From Niastella vici (GTDB lineage: Bacteria; Bacteroidota; Bacteroidia; Chitinophagales; Chitinophagaceae): a stretch of DNA of 62,013 nt. A program made the translations under genes and the position numbers. Shown here in pieces: positions 26,519 to 34,706 of the stretch; positions within the stretch are counted from its first letter, which is position 1, and every line of letters begins with the position of its first letter. The stretch lies in contig NZ_LVYD01000077.1 in assembly GCF_002077945.1 (NCBI RefSeq), positions 1 to 62,013 of the forward strand, given 5' to 3'. Under the pieces are notes generated by a model that saw nothing but the letters and a program-made list of their open reading frames with translations, was not told the DNA's origin and searched no databases.

Positions 26519-29500
26519 ATGCACAACAGATTGCGTATAGCCATTTTTTTAATGCTGTTTGTGTGGATGCATACCGGCGCATGGGCGCAACCGCATCTAA
26601 AACAAAACGCACCTGCCGGCTTGCTGAACGATGTTGACAAAAGCTTACAGGAGTCGGTAGAACAATATAAAAAACTGTCGCAACAACTAACGCGGGAACG
26701 TTTTCCGGTAACCTGGTATGCAGCCAGTAATAAACTGGTGACCAGCGGGTCAGAACCCTGGGTGGGCGGTTTTTATCCCGGCGGATTATTATATTTATAC
26801 GAAGCAACAAAAGACACGCTGCTATACCAGGAAACACTGCGAAAATTAACAGTATTGGAAAAGGAACAGTTCAATACCACCACGCACGACCTGGGTTTTA
26901 TGATGTATTGTTCTTTTGGCAATGCCAAACGGCTGGCGCCCAAACCGGCATATGATTCCGTTATCATCAATAGTGCGAGGTCCCTGGCAAGCCGTTTCAA
27001 TGAGCGGGTGGGCTGCATTCGCTCCTGGGATTCGGACCCCGGGCGGTTTATGGTCATCATCGACAATATGATGAACCTGGAACTGTTGTTTGCAGCTACC
27101 CGCCTCACCGGCGATTCCTCCTTCTATAAAATAGCGGTTACCCACGCCAACACTACCCTCAAAAATCATTTCCGGCCTAATTACAGCTCTTATCACCTGG
27201 TGATCTATAACCCAACCGATGGCAGCATCTTAAAAAAGCAAACGGTACAGGGCGCGGCAGATTCATCGGCCTGGTCGCGCGGACAGGCATGGGGCCTTTA
27301 CGGCTATACGGTACTGTACCGCGAAACGAAAAACCCGGTGTACCTGGAACAGGCAAACGGGATTGCGCAATTTATACTGCACCATCCCCATTTCCCCAAA
27401 GACGGAATTCCATACTGGGACCTTGATGCGCCCGGTATTCCCACAACCGCCAAGGATGTATCGGCAGGCGCCATACTATGTTCGGCTTTACTGGAATTGT
27501 CGGGCTATGTAAACCGCCAAACGGCTAAAACGTATTTCACGACAGCCGAAACCATGCTTCGCTCCCTGTGTTCACCCGCCTACCGGGCTGCCATAGGGGA
27601 AAACGGCGGTTTTCTATTGAAACACGGTGTAGGCAATTATCCTAAAAACGCCGACATTGATGTACCGCTGATCTATGCCGATTATTATTACCTGGAAGCC
27701 ATGCTCCGGTATAAAAGACTGGCTGAGGAAGATACAGTGGTCAACAGGTACCGCACGTATCTTTTGCAGACTATACAACCCGATGCAGCATCAGTCCGTT
27801 CCTGCACAGCCACCCTTACTGCCGATGGACAATGGCCCGATATTCCATACAATAATGCGGAGCTGGCCAACTGGCAGGTGAGCAAACACCTGGACCGTAT
27901 TCGCGACCTGGCAATTGCCTGGGCCAAACCCGCAAGTTCTTTCTATCACCAGGAAGCGGTTTGGAAGCCAATGAATGCCGCGCTGAATCATTGGTTACAG
28001 AAACGCTACCAGAACGCCAACTGGTGGCACAACCAGATTGGGGTGCCACAGTTTATGCGCGACATCATCACCCTGCTACGTGACACGCTCACAAGGGAAC
28101 AACTCAACAGCACATTGGCAGTAATGGATCAGCTCAAAGTGCAGCAGAATGGGGCCGGCGCCAACCTGGTATGGAGCGCTAACCTGGGTTTTCATTATGG
28201 CGCATTGACCCACGATTGGGAACTGATGCAACGCTGCCGTAATTTGTTGCTGAATGAAATTGCCCTTACCACCACCGAAGGCATACAACCCGATCATAGT
28301 TTTCATCAGCATGGCGCCCGGTTACAGCTGTACCAGTACGGACAGGCATTTTTATGGGAGAACGTGCGCATGGCCTGGTTGCTCAGGGGCACCACCCTGG
28401 CGTATCCGGAAGAAAAATTGAACCTGCTAAAAGACCTTACGTTAAAAGGCTGGCAATGGATGGCCCGCGGTATCAACACGGTGCCGGGCACCATGGACCG
28501 CTCCGTTAGCCGCATGAATGCCCTGCAGAGTGCCGACATCAGGAAACTGGTCCCCTATTTATGCGATCTGTGGCCAAAGGAAACGCAACAGTTTAAAACA
28601 CTCGAAGCGATCCAGAACGGTAGGGGTACATTAACAGGTTACCGGTACTATCCTTACTCCGATTTCGCAGTTTACCATCATAAAGACTTCAGCTTTTTTG
28701 TAAAAACCATTTCAACCCGTACACTGGCTACCGAATCGATCAACAGCGAGAACCTTAAAGGACATTTGCTGCACAGCGGCGATGCGTATATAGTTAAAAG
28801 TGGGGACGAATATTTTAATCTGATGCCGGTTTGGGATTGGGAACGGCTACCGGGCGTTACCGCATTCAATGGCGCATACAGGATCGACCGGCAACCATTC
28901 GTTGGCGGCGTGAACAATGGCGCATCGGGTTTGAGTGTAATGGATTACCGGCTGGTAGATAAAGAACAAAAACAAAGTATTGCTGCCCGCAAGTATTGGG
29001 CAAACCATGGCAACGTGGTGGTATGCCTGATCGCCGGATTAACAGCCGGCAATACCGATTCAATCGTATATACAACACTTGACCAGTGCCGTTGGAAAGG
29101 TGCGATCACGGTTAATGAACCCGGACACATTATCAAAGAAGGCCGGCACGAATTAGAACAGGTAAAGTGGGTCTATCATGCCGGAGTTGCCTATATACCC
29201 CTGCAACCGGCACAGGTGAGCCTGCAGGCACAATCCGTTACCGGCACCTGGAAATCGATCAATAATTCTTTAACTGACGCACCGGTAACCGCCAACCTTT
29301 TTATGCCGGCAATATTACATGGCAAACACGTCAATAATTTAAATACCGGTTATGTACTGGCGGCCTGCCCCACCCCGCAGCAAGCGCAATCACTGGTGGC
29401 GCTACCAACCTGGACCGTTTTGCAAAATGATACCAGTTGCCAGGCGGTTAGTTTTCCCGATGGAACCATCATGGCCGCCTTTTATTTGCCGGGTTCTCTC

Positions 29501-29686
29501 GAAATAAGCGCCAATAAAAAATTGACAGTCAACAAACCCTGTTTAATACTGATCGCCGGCAAACGATTGTATGCCAGTAACCCGCTGCATAAGGAGGAAA
29601 CGCTGACGGTTCAATGGAATGAACAAACCAGCCCCGTGCAAATGCCTGATAATGGGTTTACTTCCAATGGTGTTTTGCTGAAATAG
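26519..29686 (+). CDS. GH88 unsaturated uronyl hydrolase fused to PL8 polysaccharide lyase
   Basis: 1055 residues. Signal peptide (cleavage near GAWA-Q, ~24). Residues ~40-405 are GH88: WVGGFYPGGLLYLYE, TTHDLGFM (D124), IIDNMMNLELL (D182) and SSAWSRGQAWGLYGYT; these Asp match the catalytic pair of unsaturated glucuronyl hydrolases. Residues ~425-1045 are PL8: an alpha/alpha toroid with NWWHNQIGVPQ, Asn549 in GAN, His598 in FHQHG and Tyr607 nine residues later, Arg661/Arg665 in DRSVSR, then beta domains with the NSENLKGHLL and PVWDWERLPG patches. PL8 lyases (hyaluronan, chondroitin AC, xanthan) leave a 4,5-unsaturated uronic acid, which GH88 removes, so the fusion joins consecutive steps. Each half is near full length with its catalytic residues. 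It is the last enzyme gene of PUL1. Confidence 0.9.
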   Translation: MHNRLRIAIFLMLFVWMHTGAWAQPHLKQNAPAGLLNDVDKSLQESVEQYKKLSQQLTRERFPVTWYAASNKLVTSGSEPWVGGFYPGGLLYLYEATKDTLLYQETLRKLTVLEKEQFNTTTHDLGFMMYCSFGNAKRLAPKPAYDSVIINSARSLASRFNERVGCIRSWDSDPGRFMVIIDNMMNLELLFAATRLTGDSSFYKIAVTHANTTLKNHFRPNYSSYHLVIYNPTDGSILKKQTVQGAADSSAWSRGQAWGLYGYTVLYRETKNPVYLEQANGIAQFILHHPHFPKDGIPYWDLDAPGIPTTAKDVSAGAILCSALLELSGYVNRQTAKTYFTTAETMLRSLCSPAYRAAIGENGGFLLKHGVGNYPKNADIDVPLIYADYYYLEAMLRYKRLAEEDTVVNRYRTYLLQTIQPDAASVRSCTATLTADGQWPDIPYNNAELANWQVSKHLDRIRDLAIAWAKPASSFYHQEAVWKPMNAALNHWLQKRYQNANWWHNQIGVPQFMRDIITLLRDTLTREQLNSTLAVMDQLKVQQNGAGANLVWSANLGFHYGALTHDWELMQRCRNLLLNEIALTTTEGIQPDHSFHQHGARLQLYQYGQAFLWENVRMAWLLRGTTLAYPEEKLNLLKDLTLKGWQWMARGINTVPGTMDRSVSRMNALQSADIRKLVPYLCDLWPKETQQFKTLEAIQNGRGTLTGYRYYPYSDFAVYHHKDFSFFVKTISTRTLATESINSENLKGHLLHSGDAYIVKSGDEYFNLMPVWDWERLPGVTAFNGAYRIDRQPFVGGVNNGASGLSVMDYRLVDKEQKQSIAARKYWANHGNVVVCLIAGLTAGNTDSIVYTTLDQCRWKGAITVNEPGHIIKEGRHELEQVKWVYHAGVAYIPLQPAQVSLQAQSVTGTWKSINNSLTDAPVTANLFMPAILHGKHVNNLNTGYVLAACPTPQQAQSLVALPTWTVLQNDTSCQAVSFPDGTIMAAFYLPGSLEISANKKLTVNKPCLILIAGKRLYASNPLHKEETLTVQWNEQTSPVQMPDNGFTSNGVLLK

Positions 29687-29709
29687 TATATTGTCCGACT
29701 TTTGCCTTC

Positions 29710-32340
29710 ATGAAAAAGGCAAATCTTCCGGGAGCTGAGGGGGCGGTTCCTTCAAAAACCGCGCTTGAACAGGAAAGAAAGATCCTGCTCGACCTGGGAA
29801 ATGACCTCACCAGGGTTCGCGACAAAAACGATCTCATTGCCCTGTTTTCAAAGCGGTTAAAAAGTCTTTATAGCATTACACATGCCATCATTGCACTTAT
29901 TGACCATAAAGACGAAACCTATGGCGCCTTTTTGTATGATATTGAAAATTCACCTATAAAGTCGCATCCAGGCTATAAGCTACTGTTCGGACAGCGCTTT
30001 ACATTGAACGAGCCTTTCATCAAAAGTGTATTGGCAGCCGATGGCCCCATCTCCTTTATACTGGAGGAGGTGATGGACCAACCACAAAGCCCCGCATTTC
30101 TGCGGGTGAATTATGAAGGTGGCATCAGGGAAATTCTGATGACCAAACTCCTGAATGCTGAAAAACCGATCGGGTTTATTAATATCTATTCCGACAAAGC
30201 AGGCCGTTTTACCAATGAATTCAGAAGTATAATGAACGGCATAGCACCCCAGTTGTCAAGTGCGGTAACCAATATTATCAAAAATGAGGAGCTGCGGAAC
30301 AAGGAAAAAGAAAAATCCTTTCTGCTCGAATTCAGCAGCGACATTGCTACAGTAAGAACGAAGGAAGAACTGGCCCGTTCCGTTCGCACCGCCATAAATA
30401 AGTTAAATCAAAAGAGCGGTTATGTCATTCGCCGCATCAATGAAGATAAAACCACCATGAGCCCCTATGTGTTTGATCTGGGATTGAAAGAACACGATCA
30501 AAATATAGTGAACGCACTGCAAAAAGCCAGCTACCCTATCAATGACGGTTTACAGAACCGGGTACTTGAGAGTCCCATTCCTTTATTGTTTAATGTAGAA
30601 CGGGAAATACAACGCGGCCTTACGGCGCCCTATTTACTGAACTGGCAGGCAATGGGATTCAAAAACTTTTTAGGCATTCGCCTGCGTAATGGCGAAACAA
30701 ATCTTGGACTACTATTCCTTGATATTGAAGAGATCAACGTTCCCCTGCTGCAAGGCATCTGTTCACAGATCTCCATTGCGCTGGCCAATATTATGGCCAA
30801 TGAGCAGATCAGCAAAAAACAGGAAGAGCAGGCCTTTTTGCTGAACTTCAGCAATGATATTACACAGGTAAGAACAAAGAATGACCTGCAGGCTGCCATT
30901 GTTACGGTACTCGACAAAACCCTGCATACAAAGCTTGCCATGATCAGGGTGATCGATGAAGATGGTTTTCACATGAGCCCGTTTATGTTTGACAAAACAC
31001 TGTTTGAAAAGGCCAAAGTGGATTTTGAAAAAATGTCGGCCAACGTTATTACCATCGAAGAAAAATACACCGCACAGGTGTTGGCCAGTGAAGAGGGTGT
31101 GGTATTCAATATTGAAGAAGAGCTGAAGAGCGGGAACGCCTATGCACAACTGTGGAAAACCACCGGCTTAAGGAACAGCTATGGACTGCCCTTGCGGGTG
31201 GGCAATAAAAATATCGGCACCATCTGGATGCAGGCCGACCGCCTGAGCCCATTAATATTAAGAGGTATTTGCGCCCAGATCTCCATTGCCATTGCCAATA
31301 TTCTGGCCAATGAAAAATTACTGGCCTATAAAAAGCAACTGGAAGTGGAAAATGATTATTTGAAAGAGCAGATCAAAACGATCTATAATTTTTCGGAGAT
31401 CATTGGCAATGCAGACACCATGCAAAAAGTATATCGCCTGATGTCGCTGGTAGCAGAATCAAATACCACCGTGCTCGTGTTGGGCGAAACCGGCACCGGC
31501 AAGGAACTGATCGCAAGGGCCATTCACAATGCATCGCCCCGCCGTGATAAATTGATGGTAAAAGTAAACTGCGCTGCCCTGCCAGCCAATTTGATCGAAA
31601 GTGAATTGTTTGGTCATGAGCGCGGCGCATTCACCGGCGCCATAGACCGGCGGCTGGGAAAATTTGAGCTGGCCAATCAAAGTACATTATTCCTTGATGA
31701 AATTGGCGAGTTGCCGCTGGAAGCCCAATCAAAATTATTACGGGTGATACAGGAACGTGAGCTGGAACGGCTGGGTGGCAAACAAACGATAAAGGTAGAT
31801 GTGCGGTTGATCGCCGCCACCAATCGCAACCTGGAAGAAGAAGTAAAAGCAGGCCGCTTCAGGGCCGACCTGTATTACCGGTTAAATGTATTTCCTATAA
31901 CCCTGCCACCCCTGCGCGAACGCGCAGATGATATTGAACCGCTTATTCATTTCTTCGTGGCCAGGTACAGCAAGAATACCGGGCGAAGGATCAAAAAAGT
32001 AACGCCAAAAGTGATACAGCAACTACGCAGTTATGTGTTTCCGGGTAATGTACGCGAACTGGAACACCTGATCGAGCGAAGCGTATTACTGGCGACCGAT
32101 GGTGTGCTCGATGAAGTATATATTCCTCGGGAAACCAATGCCGAAAAGCACGAACAGGCCTATGCGTTAAACCGCTCGCTCGGGCAAGTGGAGCGTGATT
32201 ATATTATCGATGTATTGAAACGATGCGCCGGTAAAATTTCCGGCTCAGGCGGCGCTGCAGAGATCCTTGATATCCCGGGCAATACCCTGCATTCCAAAAT
32301 GAAAAAACTGGGCATCACCAAGGCCGATTATTTTAGTTAG
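29710..32340 (+). CDS. Sigma54-dependent activator with three GAF domains
   Basis: 876 residues. Three repeated sensor modules (~20-190, ~200-370, ~375-540), each opening with a variant of FLLxFSxDIxxVRTKxDL, look like GAF domains. A coiled linker leads to an AAA+ domain (~570-800) with Walker A GETGTGKE, the sigma54-contact loop GAFTGA at 639-644 and the arginine-finger region. A C-terminal Fis-type helix-turn-helix (~835-876) ends in GNTLHSKMKKLGI. There is no receiver domain, so a bound small molecule or partner, not phosphorylation, probably controls it. It starts 23 bp after the GH88-PL8 stop and may be read through from PUL1. An enhancer-like inverted repeat and a sigma54-type promoter follow it. 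Confidence 0.93.
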   Translation: MKKANLPGAEGAVPSKTALEQERKILLDLGNDLTRVRDKNDLIALFSKRLKSLYSITHAIIALIDHKDETYGAFLYDIENSPIKSHPGYKLLFGQRFTLNEPFIKSVLAADGPISFILEEVMDQPQSPAFLRVNYEGGIREILMTKLLNAEKPIGFINIYSDKAGRFTNEFRSIMNGIAPQLSSAVTNIIKNEELRNKEKEKSFLLEFSSDIATVRTKEELARSVRTAINKLNQKSGYVIRRINEDKTTMSPYVFDLGLKEHDQNIVNALQKASYPINDGLQNRVLESPIPLLFNVEREIQRGLTAPYLLNWQAMGFKNFLGIRLRNGETNLGLLFLDIEEINVPLLQGICSQISIALANIMANEQISKKQEEQAFLLNFSNDITQVRTKNDLQAAIVTVLDKTLHTKLAMIRVIDEDGFHMSPFMFDKTLFEKAKVDFEKMSANVITIEEKYTAQVLASEEGVVFNIEEELKSGNAYAQLWKTTGLRNSYGLPLRVGNKNIGTIWMQADRLSPLILRGICAQISIAIANILANEKLLAYKKQLEVENDYLKEQIKTIYNFSEIIGNADTMQKVYRLMSLVAESNTTVLVLGETGTGKELIARAIHNASPRRDKLMVKVNCAALPANLIESELFGHERGAFTGAIDRRLGKFELANQSTLFLDEIGELPLEAQSKLLRVIQERELERLGGKQTIKVDVRLIAATNRNLEEEVKAGRFRADLYYRLNVFPITLPPLRERADDIEPLIHFFVARYSKNTGRRIKKVTPKVIQQLRSYVFPGNVRELEHLIERSVLLATDGVLDEVYIPRETNAEKHEQAYALNRSLGQVERDYIIDVLKRCAGKISGSGGAAEILDIPGNTLHSKMKKLGITKADYFS

Positions 32341-32405
32341 ACCCTGGGCGGGCCCGTACGTCATCGACGTCGACACTTCTACCTCAGTGCGAAAGGCACT
32401 CCCTT

Positions 32406-32439
32406 TATTTAGTGAACGTTTTCGTGTATTCACTAAATA
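32406..32439. promoter_or_regulatory. Inverted repeat, candidate enhancer site for the sigma54 activator
   Basis: TATTTAGTGAA at 32406-32416 has a perfect 11-bp inverted copy at 32429-32439 (12-bp spacer). There is no T tract beyond it, so it is unlikely to be a terminator. Its centre lies about 100 bp upstream of the start site predicted from the sigma54-type promoter at 32500-32514, the usual place for an activator binding site. Confidence 0.6.
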
Positions 32440-32499
32440 CAGTGAAAAACCGATCCCTCGCTTTTGCTTACCGGGTTGACAATCATCTATTTGGCGATT

Positions 32500-32514
32500 T
32501 GGCATTTCGTTGGC
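32500..32514 (+). promoter_or_regulatory. Candidate sigma54 (-24/-12) promoter of the SDR gene
   Basis: TGGCATTTCGTTGGC contains the required GG-N10-GC spacing and differs from the TGGCAC-N5-TTGC consensus at two positions. Transcription would start near 32525, about 30 bp before the ATG at 32555. Confidence 0.55.
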
Positions 32515-32554
32515 CTCTTTAAGAGAAAATCAACAAACACTAAAAAGTCAAATT

Positions 32555-33310
32555 ATGAAAATCGTAGTCATCGGAGGCACCGGCCTCATCGGAACCAAAG
32601 TAGTCGCCCATCTTCGTCAACAGGGACACCAGGTAATTGCCGCTTCGCCCAACACCGGCATCAACACCATCACCGGAGAAGGATTGGCCGAAGCCATGAA
32701 CGAAACAGCTGTAGTGGTAGACCTTGCCAACTCCCCCTCCTGGGAAGACCAGGCCGTTTTGAACTTTTTTGAAACATCAGGCCGCAATATACTGGCCGCC
32801 GAGATCAATGCCGGTGTAAAGCATCACGTAGCGCTTTCCATTGTAGGGGTCGATCAAATGCAGAACGTTGGTTATATGCGCGCAAAAAAGGCGCAGGAAG
32901 ACCTGATCAAAAAATCCGGTGTTCCTTATACCATCGTTCACAGCACACAATTCCTCGAGTTCCTGGGTGGCCTCGCCAGCCAGGCTGCTGACGGAAATAC
33001 AGTGCATATTTCAGCTCTTCAATTTCAACCCATCGCTTCTGATGATGTAGCCGCCTTTGTTGCCGAAGCAGCGCTGGCAGCACCCATTAATGGCATCATG
33101 GAAATAGCCGGTCCCGAACGTTCAACCCTCTCTAATTTCCTCAGCCGTTACCTGCGCGACACAAAAGATCCACGCCAGGTAGAACCCAATGACAACAACC
33201 AATATTACGGCGGCACCATTCCCAATGCCGCATTGGTACCGGCAGGAAAAGCAAAATTGGGCGCCATCAATTATGAAAAATGGCTGGCCGGTCAACTGAA
33301 AAAAGCCTAA
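32555..33310 (+). CDS. NAD(P)-binding SDR/NmrA-like protein
   Basis: 251 residues from ATG 32555 (the frame is open upstream, but the dinucleotide fold starts here). The N-terminus MKIVVIGGTGLIGTKV carries the GxxGxxG motif of atypical short-chain dehydrogenases, followed by VVAHLRQQGHQVIAASP. The mid-region HHVALSIVG, YMRAKKAQEDLIKKSG and YTIVHSTQFLEF match NmrA/NAD(P)H-binding proteins that act as quinone reductase-like enzymes or redox sensors. A YxxxK-like motif is readable as Y-M-R-A-K-K. No partner enzyme is nearby. The upstream region suggests sigma54-dependent expression under the adjacent activator. Confidence 0.88.
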   Translation: MKIVVIGGTGLIGTKVVAHLRQQGHQVIAASPNTGINTITGEGLAEAMNETAVVVDLANSPSWEDQAVLNFFETSGRNILAAEINAGVKHHVALSIVGVDQMQNVGYMRAKKAQEDLIKKSGVPYTIVHSTQFLEFLGGLASQAADGNTVHISALQFQPIASDDVAAFVAEAALAAPINGIMEIAGPERSTLSNFLSRYLRDTKDPRQVEPNDNNQYYGGTIPNAALVPAGKAKLGAINYEKWLAGQLKKA

Positions 33311-33534
33311 TAAATTATTGTGGGTCTGCTGGCTGTTAAAACGAAGACGACGGGTGATCCCGCCATGCGGGACCGGGGCGGTTGCAAGGGGAATGCACTT
33401 TCCACCTGTTCGTGCACCAGGATATCCCTACGCCGGCGTATTTATCCTTACGAAAACCGGTCAACAACACGGCAGTTTAACAGGCAGCAGACCACTCTTT
33501 CACTCCATTTTCCAAACAACCAAAATCAAATTGT

Positions 33535-33732
33535 ATGAACCTTTTCTTCTTACACCCCGCTTTTAAAAATCGGCGTGACCGATTGAACGAACACCCGGTT
33601 GTTCATTATGAACCCGCGCACAATACCAATGAAGGCAGTGAATTCCTCGATGATGCCATCCGCACTGAAGATCTGCCGTTAGTATATACCGAAGAAAGCG
33701 TTGCCGCAGGCAGCCCCCAACAATTACTGTAG
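33535..33732 (+). CDS. Small protein of unknown function (65 residues)
   Basis: 65 residues from ATG 33535, starting MNLFFLHPAFKNRRDRL and continuing as an acidic, hydrophilic chain (EGSEFLDDAIRTEDLPLVYTEESV). No signal peptide, membrane segment or family is recognised. Support for a real gene is indirect: its codon choice (GAA, ACC, GAT, GGC) resembles the neighbours, it lies in a gap that otherwise lacks a gene, and a good terminator starts 50 bp after its stop. The 224 bp before it contain a short GC-rich hairpin (GTCCCGCATGGCGGGAT on the minus strand) and no clear promoter. Confidence 0.5.
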   Translation: MNLFFLHPAFKNRRDRLNEHPVVHYEPAHNTNEGSEFLDDAIRTEDLPLVYTEESVAAGSPQQLL

Positions 33733-33781
33733 CAGAATAACACAAATACTTTCATAACATCACAATTATACATATTTGATA

Positions 33782-33814
33782 CTGCATCAGTCTTCGGTCT
33801 GGTGCAGTTGTTTT
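33782..33814 (+). terminator. Rho-independent terminator after the small protein gene
   Basis: CTGCATCAG at 33782-33790 pairs with CTGGTGCAG at 33799-33807 (one G-T pair) around a TCTTCGGT loop, followed by TTGTTTT. Confidence 0.8.
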
Positions 33815-34491
33815 ATGTACATATCGATGCTTACCCTTATTTAAAGGCCATAACTCCCCCATTCAACCGTATTTTCCGAATTTTTTCCAGGTACTTTCAC
33901 TCGATATGGTTTTAGAAAGTACCGGAAAAACACTTTTTTTGCCCTTTTTGAAAATGCACACTTTTAGTCAATTTCTGCACACTTATGGTAGTTTTTGTCG
34001 CGCTTATAACTCTAACGTTGATGGAAAGGGCATGTTAGTCACACCCTATTTAACAATTATTAACGTAGACGGGTATTCTTTTTTATCATCCCCTTTTTTA
34101 CTTTCAATATGCGATTGAATTAAACCCATACTAATACTAATACCATTAACAGTACGATTGTATGAATGATCAAATTATTCCTTGCGTTAAAACCTTACAA
34201 TTTATGATTTGCAGCCAACTCCACTACCACCAACTACATTTCTTTATCACTTCGTAAATCACCCTCCATATCAAAAACCTGCCAGGATTGATATGACCGG
34301 GTACTACGCTTTATTGTTTCATACAGAATAGCATTCTGCATTGTAATTGGGCTTATGCATTTGGCATTGCCGTGCCGCCAACGCCAAACGCGCATGCACT
34401 GCTCTGCAGTTTGACTACCTGTATCTATATATCTTTAAGGGGAAGCCGAAAACCTTATAGAGTAGGCATTTATTTTTTAAATTTCACTTTT
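33815..34491 (+). other. Long AT-rich leader region before the RiPP operon
   Basis: 677 bp with no convincing gene. It contains an imperfect inverted repeat (arms 33882-33898 and 33915-33930, TTTTTCC-(A)-GGTACTTTC type), a 9-bp direct repeat (annotated separately) and a weak promoter-like pair: TTTG at 34410-34413 and TATCTTTA at 34430-34437, 54 bp before the precursor ATG. The 16-bp spacing of that pair is short for this phylum. Frames such as 33906-34118 and 34162-34257 have no gene-like features. Confidence 0.45.
33955..33984. promoter_or_regulatory. Direct repeat of a 9-bp word with 21-bp period, candidate regulator site
   Basis: TGCACACTT occurs at 33955-33963 and again at 33976-33984, leaving a 12-bp spacer. 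Two 9-bp direct repeats 12 bp apart on the same DNA face is the arrangement bound by LytTR-type response regulators, although the word itself does not match the classical AgrA/AlgR consensus. It lies about 510 bp before the RiPP precursor. Confidence 0.45.
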
Positions 34492-34641
34492 ATGACAAAC
34501 GACAAAAAAATGTCTTTCGATGAATTCGTTGCTAAAGCCGAATCAGTAAACTCTGCAGAATTAATGGAAATGATCACCGGCGGTAATGAAACCGATTGCC
34601 ACCCTGGCGACCCCAACTGCAATGCCTCAGTTGAGTCTTAG
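34492..34641 (+). CDS. Double-glycine RiPP precursor peptide
   Basis: 49 residues from ATG 34492 (the frame is open 40 codons further, but those codons look non-coding). The leader, residues 1-31, is acidic and helical-looking (KMSFDEFVAKAESVNSAEL) and ends in MEMITGG, a double-glycine cleavage site matching the C39-peptidase exporter four genes downstream. The predicted core is 18 residues, NETDCHPGDPNCNASVES, with Cys36 and Cys43, two Asp, three Asn and two Pro. It could take a disulfide or thioether, and Asp, Asn, His or Pro hydroxylation or methylation. The gene is followed by a 14-bp hairpin, as expected for a highly expressed first gene. That it is a RiPP rather than an unmodified bacteriocin is inferred from the tailoring genes. 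Confidence 0.85.
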   Translation: MTNDKKMSFDEFVAKAESVNSAELMEMITGGNETDCHPGDPNCNASVES

Positions 34642-34648
34642 TAGAATC

Positions 34649-34682
34649 ATAATAGGAGAGAGTTTTTGCTCTCTCCTATTAT
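34649..34682 (+). terminator. Hairpin between precursor and operon (attenuator or mRNA-stabilising stem)
   Basis: ATAATAGGAGAGAG at 34649-34662 pairs perfectly over 14 bp with 34669-34682 around a TTTTTG loop. It is followed by ATTATCATTCC, not a T run, so partial termination or 3'-end protection is more likely than a full stop. Confidence 0.7.
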
Positions 34683-34706
34683 ATTATCATTCCTTGTTTA
34701 ACCTAT

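Noticed and set aside
29710..32340. Hybrid two-component regulator controlling PUL1
   Set aside because: The protein has no receiver or histidine kinase domain; it is a GAF-AAA-Fis sigma54 activator, and the PUL1 operators fit the AraC protein better.
33906..34118. 70-codon frame in the leader region before the RiPP precursor
   Set aside because: Begins inside an inverted repeat and crosses the direct-repeat site; no gene-like composition.
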